Below, in pieces: positions 15,769 through 22,993 of a DNA stretch of 58,224 bases. Location: positions 1 to 58,224 of the forward strand of contig JABDAN010000012.1 in the NCBI GenBank assembly GCA_013289175.1, in the 5' to 3' direction. A program made the position numbers and the translations under genes. A model generated the notes under the pieces. It made no database searches, was not told where the DNA came from, and saw nothing but the letters and a program-made list of their open reading frames with translations. How positions within the stretch are numbered: the first letter of the stretch is position 1; every line of letters begins with the position of its first letter. This DNA comes from Bacteroidota bacterium. GTDB lineage: Bacteria > Bacteroidota > Bacteroidia > Chitinophagales > Chitinophagaceae.

Positions 15769-16977
15769 ATGGAAGAGAAAAAACTACCAATCCCAAAGGA
15801 TTTCTTCAAACAGTTTAAAAACAAGGAAGAGTTCCACACCTTTTTCAACAGCCTTTTCAAAGAAGGCGTTGAAGAGATGCTTAAAGGCGAACTGGACGAA
15901 CACCTTGGCTATGAGAAACATAGCAAAGAAGGTAATAACTCTGGCAACAGCCGCAACGGCTCTTACAAGAAAAAGGTAAAGACAGAATCCCTCGGCGACA
16001 TGATTTTAAACATGCCCCGGGATCGCAACAGCGAGTTTGAACCGCAGCTGATCCCCAAAGGTTCCCGGATGAGTGACAAGCTGGAAGAAGCCATCATCGG
16101 CATGTATAGCCGTGGCATGACGACCAGTGATATCTCCCAACAGGTCAAAGAAATCTACGGCGTGGACGTGAGTGAAGGAACCGTCTCCAATGTAACCAAC
16201 CGGATCGTAGAGCACATTAAAGAATGGCAGAGTCGACCGTTAGAGCCAGTTTATTTTACGGTCTGGATGGACGGGATCGTATTGAAAGTCAAGCACAACG
16301 GCAAATACATCAGCAAATGTATTTACCTGGTCATCGGTCTGAAGAAAGACGGGCTGAAAGAAGTGCTAGGAATGTGGACGGCCGAGACGGAATCGGCTTC
16401 CTTCTGGATGAGTGTACTGACGGATCTGAAAGCCCGGGGCGTGGAAGATATCCTGATCGCCTGCACCGATAATCTAAAAGGCCTTACCGGTGCTATCAAG
16501 GGTGTCTTCCCTCAGACTATTACCCAACTTTGCGTCGTACACCAGATCCGAAACAGCTGCAAGTTCGTGGTATGGAAGGAACGGAAAGCCTTTTGCGTTG
16601 ACCTAAAAGAAGTCTATGGAGCATCGACCAGAGAAGCAGCCGAACAGGCACTGGAACATCTGGATAAAACCTGGGGATCAAAATATAAATACGCCATTCA
16701 GTCCTGGCGCGCGAACTGGGATCAACTGACAAGCTACTTCGACTTCCCCGTTGAGATCCGTAAGATGATTTACACGACCAACACCATTGAAAATCTAAAC
16801 CGCGGTATTAGAAAATATACCAAGAGTAAAGTCCAGTTCCCCGATGACATGGCGGCCCAAAAAGCAGTTTACCTGGCAATTATGAACATCGAAAAAAAAT
16901 GGAACATGGTGCCGCACAACTGGGGCCTGATCATGCACCAATACGTAACGATCTTTGAAAACAGATGCCTACTCTAA
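15769..16977 (+). CDS. IS256-family transposase
   Basis: A 402-residue DDE transposase of the Mutator/IS256 family. The acidic triad is visible as Asp168 in VWMDGIVLK, Asp234 in ACTDNLKG and Glu341 in TTNTIENLNR. The N-terminal part has LGYEKHSKEGNNSGNSRNGS, a hallmark of the family, and the CVVHQIRNS block lies before the insertion domain. I chose the ATG at 15769 (MEEKKLPIPK). The gene fills most of the element and shows no frameshift, so the enzyme is probably functional. Confidence 0.95.
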   Translation: MEEKKLPIPKDFFKQFKNKEEFHTFFNSLFKEGVEEMLKGELDEHLGYEKHSKEGNNSGNSRNGSYKKKVKTESLGDMILNMPRDRNSEFEPQLIPKGSRMSDKLEEAIIGMYSRGMTTSDISQQVKEIYGVDVSEGTVSNVTNRIVEHIKEWQSRPLEPVYFTVWMDGIVLKVKHNGKYISKCIYLVIGLKKDGLKEVLGMWTAETESASFWMSVLTDLKARGVEDILIACTDNLKGLTGAIKGVFPQTITQLCVVHQIRNSCKFVVWKERKAFCVDLKEVYGASTREAAEQALEHLDKTWGSKYKYAIQSWRANWDQLTSYFDFPVEIRKMIYTTNTIENLNRGIRKYTKSKVQFPDDMAAQKAVYLAIMNIEKKWNMVPHNWGLIMHQYVTIFENRCLL

Positions 16978-17019
16978 TGCAATTACAAAAACTGCTTACA
17001 CAAAATTATTTGGGGTCTC

Positions 17020-17027
17020 GTTTTTTT
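17020..17027. repeat. Right 8-bp target site duplication
   Basis: GTTTTTTT, identical to 15605-15612. Its last two bases are part of the TTA that gives the minus-strand stop codon of the recombinase relic, so the insertion left that stop intact. Confidence 0.75.
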
Positions 17028-17694
17028 ATGCCAGTAGACTATACAAACCAATAAGTTGCGACACACTGGTTAATGGTTCGATTGTATTGTAAATAAAATC
17101 TAGTATAATAGCAGCCTCAGAATCATTTACTTCAATATTATTTTTAGACAAAATCTCTACCGCACGTTTTAACGATATATTTCTAACTGTAAAATTATAT
17201 CTATCAGAAAGTATATTATTCATGCTTGAGCTTTTAAAAACGATTTGTTTCTTGTGACACAAAATTTTGACTAAAGCGCTATTCATCAGTATGGAAACAT
17301 CACCTGTTTGAAAATTAACTTCTGCGATATGTTCCAATTTGTTCGTTATAGAGTTAATTTCCTTTTTTAGAATACCAGAAGTGTCCTTGTACTTTTTTTT
17401 CAAATCTCTGAAATTATCAAAGTTCAGTTGATCATCGGCAAATAGTTTTCGCGCTTTAGAAATTAATGATTCCTGTTCCTCTAACTGCCTCAACAAAGTT
17501 CTTCACTCACTCACAAACTTGGTTTTATATAAGTCCGTATTCGCATCCGCCTTAACAAGGCTAAACAATTCAGATTCACTTTCTGAAAGAACAAGTTTTT
17601 TGGAGCTGCTTATTATAACTTGCGTTAACAAGGTTTGTCCCAATTCTTGTTTTGCAATTTCCTTTGTATAACTTTGTAACACAGGAAATCGAAT
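17026..17694 (-). pseudogene. Decayed C-terminal part of a serine recombinase
   Basis: The minus strand is open from 17694 except for one in-frame TGA at 17503-17505. Around the stop it reads DLYKTKFVSE-stop-RTLLRQLEEQE, then SLISKARKLFADDQLNFDNF and RDLKKKYKDTSGILKKEI. This is the long coiled-coil segment that follows the catalytic and recombinase domains in large serine recombinases of Bacteroidota mobile elements. The catalytic domain is absent: the frame is closed at 17695 and a plus-strand lipoprotein gene starts at 17711. After the coiled coil the frame goes on with LKRAVEILSKNNIEVNDSEA, which resembles a short helical protein found on mobile elements, perhaps fused by deletion. Family assignment is from memory, so moderate. 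Confidence 0.55.
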
Positions 17695-17710
17695 TTAAGC
17701 ACTTGTATTT

Positions 17711-18706
17711 ATGCGAATATTTATTTCTCTTTCTATTTTATTATTTGCCATTGGATTATTTATCTTTTCTTGTAGTAAGAGTATTAGTTCGGATACGTCC
17801 TCATCTGACAAACTATCCAAATCCTGTATTTATCTTACTTTAATTTCTGCCAAAGGCACAGATTCGCAAACAGTAGGTTTGAATGTGCCGATCACCCCGA
17901 TTACTTATAAAGTTTCAAAATATCAAAGCTCTGACACTACAGGTCTCGCTGAGGTTAGTGTAAGTGTCATTGGTTTACCACGGGGAGTATCTACTACTTA
18001 TCTTGGAGGTGTTTTAACGATTTCCGGAGCAGCTATGTCAGATTCTAGCAGTCCTTTTGTTTATAGCTTTGAAATTTCCGGGAATGCTTGCAACCTACCT
18101 ATTACCGGAGTCATTTCAATTAAAGAGTGCGGAACAATTTCCAGAACTTCACCCGACAGCACCTCATTTCAAATTATTCCATCAAATACGATGATAACAC
18201 CAGTTACCTATAAAATAGGCGGAGGTGCCACCGGGGCTAACATAACAGGTTTGCCGCCAGGAATAACAAGTAGTATTTCAAGCAGTATGGTTACGGTTTC
18301 CGGTACTTTGCAAAATGCGCCGGATAGCACTTATAAATTCAAAGTAACAACTACCGGAGGTTACTGCAGTTCCTATGACAGCGCTTTCATTGTGGTCACT
18401 TCTTGCCCAACTATTGTATTGACTTCGCCAGCCGGATCAAATTCACAAACGGTAACAGTAAATCAAACTATTGTACCAGTTACTTTTGTGGTAACGGGAC
18501 ATTACACAGGCATCTCAGTTATAGGAGAATTTCCAGAAGGCATAACAGCCGTTGTTAATAGTAATACTATTACAATTTCAGGCACGCCAACAAGTTATAT
18601 CTATGTTGGCGAATATGGCAATTTTCAATATACTATTCAAGTTAGTACGGATGTTAATAGTTATTGTAGGCCCGTTCAATCCGGTGGCTTTATCCAGGTG
18701 AATTAA
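17711..18706 (+). CDS. Lipoprotein with three Ig-like (He_PIG-type) repeats
   Basis: A 331-residue surface-type protein. The N-terminus MRIFISLSILLFAIGLFIFS is followed by Cys21, a probable lipidation site (FSC). The mature part holds three units of about 90 residues, each opening with C-x-(T/I)-..TS-(P/A), containing an SQTV-xxN-xxI-xPVT(Y/F) segment and a GLP-xG(I/V)-T...V-TISGT core. This is the pattern of putative Ig domains that bind or space surface proteins. No catalytic motif is present. It has no operon partner and lies in the AT-rich scar between the recombinase relic and the DUF3871-like relic, so it may be cargo of a lost mobile element. Confidence 0.7.
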   Translation: MRIFISLSILLFAIGLFIFSCSKSISSDTSSSDKLSKSCIYLTLISAKGTDSQTVGLNVPITPITYKVSKYQSSDTTGLAEVSVSVIGLPRGVSTTYLGGVLTISGAAMSDSSSPFVYSFEISGNACNLPITGVISIKECGTISRTSPDSTSFQIIPSNTMITPVTYKIGGGATGANITGLPPGITSSISSSMVTVSGTLQNAPDSTYKFKVTTTGGYCSSYDSAFIVVTSCPTIVLTSPAGSNSQTVTVNQTIVPVTFVVTGHYTGISVIGEFPEGITAVVNSNTITISGTPTSYIYVGEYGNFQYTIQVSTDVNSYCRPVQSGGFIQVN

Positions 18707-19283
18707 AATAGCTGATTTAGCTACTACGAACAAGAGATATGACTTGTAAAAACAACTGAGTATTAGAAATCGCTGCCATACTTCAACCAAAAGTGGACTT
18801 TAGCAGCGGATTTTAAGTTAGCATTTTGTGAAATAAAAACTAGGATAGTTTAATAATAAATTTGTGGCAAATTGATTTGGTGTTTATTCTGATCTGTAAG
18901 TCCCCCAAAAATCCTGTAGTTAAAAAGCCTACAAAAGAATCAATCATTAGCTTTTGGGTTTGATACAAGTTGTCGTTGTGCAGTGTAGAATTTACTGCTT
19001 TCGTCATTTGCTGTTATAATAGCTACTTTTAATTTTATACCCGATGTCAAATGCAGGGCATTACATAATATAAAATCTAATATTCCTTTTTATTAATCCT
19101 GCCTCTTCAATTCCACGTGATAACCAAATTAGCCAGGCTCCTGTTTTGCGTTTGCTTTTGTTAGGAACTTATAGATGTATGTGCTTTTATTTGCACTGGT
19201 GAAAAGGTTATACAGTTTCCAAAGTTTTATACCACCATCCTCACTTTTACAAAAAGGAGTTGTCACGAATTTTGAATTTTATA
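18707..19283. other. Long AT-rich gap with a mobile-element gene relic
   Basis: No intact gene or RNA was recognised over 577 bases. The only coding-like signal is the minus-strand relic listed at 19129-19278. The rest is AT-rich and has stops in all frames that I read. Confidence 0.5.
19129..19278 (-). pseudogene. Relic resembling the C-terminus of a DUF3871-type protein
   Basis: Between stops at 19279-19281 and 19129-19131 the minus strand reads NSKFVTTPFCKSEDGGIKLW then KLYNLFTSANKSTYIYKFL and TKANAKQEPG. The pattern LWKLYNLFT-x-ANKS-xYI-xxFL is what I remember from the end of DUF3871-type proteins on Bacteroidota plasmids and integrative elements. There is no start codon and the N-terminal part is missing, so it is a broken piece. 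Assignment is from memory. Confidence 0.4.
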
Positions 19284-19802
19284 TCAATTACTAACATTGA
19301 AATCCTGACTCGTTGCACATGTATTTTTCCGGTGATATTTGTTTGCGATCAAAGAAATAGGGAATCCCAGGCATAGGCTCAATCCGATAAAGCTAATAAT
19401 TGCCGCTACCAAATTAAGATGGCTGGGATATTTTGGAACGCCTTTTATATCCGGCACGTTACTTAAAGGAAGAATTGCGCAAGTTGAAACTATCCAAATA
19501 ATCAGCCCGAAGACGAATGCTAAAATATATTTGTTATTTATTACTCTTTTAAAATTAGGATACAATAAGAAGAAAACTGCACTAAAAATTGAAGCGATCA
19601 TATAATGAAGCAGTACTCCCCAAAAAACCATATAATTTGTTGTAAATGCTGTTGTGCCAAATAATCCGCTGGCGATATACCTATAAGACTGTTCAGGATT
19701 TGCGGGATAACTGAATATGAACGATAGTATTCCATCTAAGGTGCCTGTTAATAATGACAACCATAAAATAGTTAAAAGCAGATTGTTTTTTTTCTGTGGC
19801 AT
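19284..19802 (-). CDS. Four-helix membrane protein of unknown function
   Basis: A 172-residue integral membrane protein with four hydrophobic segments (about residues 9-30, 58-82, 91-113 and 128-152). GTLDGILSFIFSY followed by YRYIASGLFGTTAF is the signature of a widespread, uncharacterised membrane family with LLHY/F-x-IA in helix 2. No catalytic residue can be named. It is read alone on the minus strand, with the DUF3871-like relic directly downstream. Confidence 0.7.
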   Translation of the reverse strand: MPQKKNNLLLTILWLSLLTGTLDGILSFIFSYPANPEQSYRYIASGLFGTTAFTTNYMVFWGVLLHYMIASIFSAVFFLLYPNFKRVINNKYILAFVFGLIIWIVSTCAILPLSNVPDIKGVPKYPSHLNLVAAIISFIGLSLCLGFPISLIANKYHRKNTCATSQDFNVSN

Positions 19803-19879
19803 TATGGGTAAATTAAATCGAATAAAATTTAGCTACCAAGAAACATTAATATATTCTATTGATTTTATTGATTTGGTAT

Positions 19880-21070
19880 CTATTCAACCGTGACTGCAAA
19901 CGTAGAAACGGCTGTTGCCCCTGCGTTATCCGTAGCTGTAATTTTTATCAGATAGGTTCCTGGTCGATGCGGGATGCCTGAAAATATCTTTTTCTTGGTG
20001 TCAAATGCCAGCCATGCGGGTAGTGAACTACCGTCAGCCGAGGTCGCGGAAAAGGTTAATGTATTATTTCCGTCGTCGTCATAAAAAGCATCGTGGACTG
20101 AAAGAGAAAAAGGCCGTTTGATTTTGGCCGTTTGCGTTGTTATAGAATCTCTTGCATAGGGATCAAAATTGCTATGCCTCAAATTTTCCAATAAATCATC
20201 GAACCTTACCCAGTAAATGGCGCAATCCTGAGGACCATGGCCGTAGCTGTAAAAAAGATATTTATTATTTGGCGTAACATATTCACCCCACCGGTGGGCA
20301 AGGCCATTATTAATCAAAGGTCCAAGACTTTTGGGGTTTGTCCACGTACCATCAGGTTTATGAAAACTAATATACAACTCACATTCGTAGTCAGGATGTT
20401 CTTTGGCGCTGACAATGATAAAGGACTCATCAGGGGCTATGAAAAAATCACCATCAAAACCGGAAGTATTTAACGGCTTACCGAGGGAATGAATGGTTGT
20501 ATCGCCGCTGTTAGCGGGTGGCATTACGCATATATCATAACAAGTAAAATCATTTATGCTCCCGTTGATGTTGCTAGCAGCATACATATTGCCACTGCGT
20601 GTGGGTACAAAATCATAGATCCCGTAGTGCCTAATAAGATAGATTTCCGGCTCGCTCCACCCATTTGAACCGCGACGAATCTGTGTCACACTCCCCATTC
20701 CTCCTCCAATAAGGTAAAGCGTGTCACCCCATGACGCGAAAGTCGGTGCATAAAATTGTTTCACCAATGTCGTTGGGCCGATCCATTTATCACCGTCATA
20801 TTTAAATACCTGTATTGAGGCATCTTTACTGCTGAACCAGGTATTATTCCTGCAGTAATAAAATTCCATTCCATCGGGCGAAAAGGCGCATCTATCCATT
20901 GAAAAATAAGGCGTGTCGTTTATTAGTTTTGGTGCAAATTTTACAGGCATGCTACCCGGTGGAGTCTGCCCTAGATAAGCTTTTGGGCTGTCCCAAAAAT
21001 TCTCTTGTGCTTTTAAAATATTGCATAACCCAAACCAGCCCATAATAAACAAAAGCGTTAATTTATTCAC
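19880..21070 (-). CDS. Secreted beta-propeller (PD40-like) protein with C-terminal Ig-like domain
   Basis: A 396-residue secreted protein beginning at a GTG (21068-21070); no ATG is available before the signal peptide NKLTLLFIMGWFGLCNILKA. Residues about 35-300 carry repeated blades such as DRCAFSPDGMEFYYC, APTFASWGDTLYLIGGG and DGDFFIAPDESFIIVSA, typical for TolB/PD40-like propellers. Residues about 310-396 form a cadherin/He_PIG-type Ig domain (DDDGNNTLTFSATSADGSSLPAWL...GTYLIKITATDNAGA). No T9SS tail is visible. A glycan- or peptide-binding surface role is possible but cannot be shown. Confidence 0.72.
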   Translation of the reverse strand: MNKLTLLFIMGWFGLCNILKAQENFWDSPKAYLGQTPPGSMPVKFAPKLINDTPYFSMDRCAFSPDGMEFYYCRNNTWFSSKDASIQVFKYDGDKWIGPTTLVKQFYAPTFASWGDTLYLIGGGMGSVTQIRRGSNGWSEPEIYLIRHYGIYDFVPTRSGNMYAASNINGSINDFTCYDICVMPPANSGDTTIHSLGKPLNTSGFDGDFFIAPDESFIIVSAKEHPDYECELYISFHKPDGTWTNPKSLGPLINNGLAHRWGEYVTPNNKYLFYSYGHGPQDCAIYWVRFDDLLENLRHSNFDPYARDSITTQTAKIKRPFSLSVHDAFYDDDGNNTLTFSATSADGSSLPAWLAFDTKKKIFSGIPHRPGTYLIKITATDNAGATAVSTFAVTVE

Positions 21071-21608
21071 AGTTTTAGCGATTTTATCGAAACTATCATC
21101 TTACCCGGAGTGCCGTAAATATTTTCGACAAACACAATATTATGACCGACAAAATCAGTGAATCAGTCAAATTTCAGGCGGTTGTATAATCTCACGATCA
21201 ATCACACCAAGAGTATAGGACCAAGTCATGTATTTTGAAATTAAATCGGGTAGAAGGCGAGGTTAATAAATTTTAGATCTGTAAAAAAGCGTTTCGACAT
21301 CAGCCAAATGAAACGAATTATATAAGGATAAAGCAAGACGGGTAGTCGTTTCTGAGGTATGATTTAAGAAAGGCTAAAAAGAAAGTTCCTGATTCTAATG
21401 TAGTAAAGATTGCAGGTTTACCAATTTGAAAAACGGGGCTATACGGAGGTCATTTATCTTTAAATTTATGAGATTTGTGTTAATTTTCAGGCAGGTTCAA
21501 CTAATTTCGCCTAATGCACTGACCCTCGGAAGAGCCATTTATTCATAACTATTAGAATTGGCTATCATATTTTCTCTGCTTACAGTCAGGGTAAATGAAT
21601 GTATTAAA
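21071..21608. other. Gap holding the second copy of a coding relic
   Basis: No intact gene in 538 bases. At 21250-21310 the plus strand encodes, with one single-base shift, VEGEVNK and FRSVKKRFDISQMKRII, related to the relic at 15520-15591. The remainder is AT-rich with no recognised hairpin. Confidence 0.45.
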
Positions 21609-22061
21609 ATGAAGATCCTAGAAATCTCTTTTGGTGAATATTATATTACTACGGACAAGACCAAACTGGATATTGTCGCTATTCATGACTTTTTATCAAA
21701 GTATTCCGGTTGGAGTGATAATATTCCTTTTGATAGAGTAAAAATTTCCATAGACAATTCACTAAACTTCGGACTATTTCATAAAGACCAACAAATTGGG
21801 TTTGCCAGGGTAATTTCTGACTTTTCAACTATTGCATATTTGGGTGACATTTATGTTCTAGATAAATATCGGGGACAAGGGCTTTCAAAAAAGCTAATGA
21901 CGTTTGTAATGGGACACCCTAATTTACAAGGATTAAGACGTTGGATTTTGTTGACTTCGACAGCTGATTGGCTTTATGAAAAGTACGGTTTTACTAAGTT
22001 GCCAAGTCCAGAGTTGTATATGGAACTTTTTAATTCCAATGTCTATAAGACGGATAAATAG
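21609..22061 (+). CDS. GNAT-family N-acetyltransferase
   Basis: A 150-residue acetyl-CoA-dependent acetyltransferase. The acyl-CoA binding motif A appears as LGDIYVLDKYRGQGLSKKLM (R-G-Q-G-L-S pyrophosphate loop), and motif B as LLTSTADWLYEKYGF. It resembles the small stand-alone GNAT proteins that follow a SxWxxNIPF pattern near the N-terminus. I chose the ATG at 21609 (MKILEISFG), since residues upstream in the open frame look non-coding. The acceptor substrate is unknown. Confidence 0.85.
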   Translation: MKILEISFGEYYITTDKTKLDIVAIHDFLSKYSGWSDNIPFDRVKISIDNSLNFGLFHKDQQIGFARVISDFSTIAYLGDIYVLDKYRGQGLSKKLMTFVMGHPNLQGLRRWILLTSTADWLYEKYGFTKLPSPELYMELFNSNVYKTDK

Positions 22062-22150
22062 TGGATTAATAACTAAATTGATATTAAACTTCTAACATTT
22101 TAGTAATCAGCGGATACTAACTTTCATGGTTAATTTGACCGAACTCCAAA

Positions 22151-22801
22151 TCATCTTAGAATAGAGAATATTTCCGATAAAATACTGTTTACTTCTTCAT
22201 AACGCGTAATTACGATCACATGGTCCCCTTTGTGAATCGTATGAGTAGGGGATGTGAATCTATATGGAAATACTTCGTCTCTGGTTCCATGAATATGGTA
22301 AAGAGATTTTGGAAACTTTTTGTTTTTCCACTTTAAGACGGCCTGGATTCCCCATTTGATAAAAGAGGGATCGGTTTCAGAAATCATCTTGATGATGATT
22401 TTTTTGTCATCCGGGTTCTCGCGAGTAAAATGATGTTTAACGATGGCCGAAAATTTATATACTGAACCCGGGACCAGCTTGTACAATTTTAGTTTTTCTG
22501 CAATACGGAAATAGCCGGGCAATTGGGAGATAACGGGAACGCTGCCAATGATAATAACGAGCAGTGGATTGTATTTGAGTGCAATTTCTGTGGCCACAAT
22601 ACCCCCGAGAGATGTACCAATGAGAACGAAGGGTTCCTCTGTATTTATTTTTTCAGCGAGACGATCAGCATAATTTTCCATTGATTCGTCACGGTGAGGA
22701 TTATTCCAATCCATATAAACTGCGTCAAATCCTTCAGGCAGGCGAATGCGCCCGAATAGTCGCCCGTCAGCAGCAATACCGGATATAAAATAGGCTTTCA
22801 T
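22151..22801 (-). CDS. Alpha/beta hydrolase
   Basis: A 216-residue alpha/beta-fold hydrolase. The nucleophile elbow is GTSLGG with Ser64, the acid is probably the Asp in HGTRDEVFPY, and the base is the His in KGDHVIVI. There is no signal peptide, so it acts in the cytoplasm. The small size and missing lid suggest an esterase or thioesterase acting on small substrates. It converges with the GNAT gene and has no operon partner. Confidence 0.82.
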   Translation of the reverse strand: MKAYFISGIAADGRLFGRIRLPEGFDAVYMDWNNPHRDESMENYADRLAEKINTEEPFVLIGTSLGGIVATEIALKYNPLLVIIIGSVPVISQLPGYFRIAEKLKLYKLVPGSVYKFSAIVKHHFTRENPDDKKIIIKMISETDPSFIKWGIQAVLKWKNKKFPKSLYHIHGTRDEVFPYRFTSPTHTIHKGDHVIVITRYEEVNSILSEIFSILR

Positions 22802-22993
22802 TTAGGGGCGCAACTTATGCTAAAAAGGTGGTTAGGATCGTATAGAAAAATAACTTTTGTTACATACTGGAAATGGGGCCTACCTGTTTGAATATTTGGA
22901 CGATAAATCGCGGTGATTTAATGAAAATTCACTATTTCTTCCCATTCATACCAACTTTGAGCTAGTTTCCATTTTCTGTACCAGCAGTCCTGG

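Larger units (their letters stand above)
15613..17019 (+). mobile_element. Intact IS256-family insertion sequence (about 1.4 kb)
   Basis: The element carries one transposase gene and imperfect 24-bp terminal inverted repeats: 15613-15636 (GGGAGTCT...TTTGTGTAA) and the reverse complement of 16996-17019 (GAGACCCC...TTTGTGTAA). They match at 16 of 24 positions, with the nine inner bases identical; further inside both continue to TGTAATTG. An 8-bp direct duplication flanks it, so it is a complete and apparently simple insertion. The intact transposase frame and perfect duplication suggest recent activity. Confidence 0.88.
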
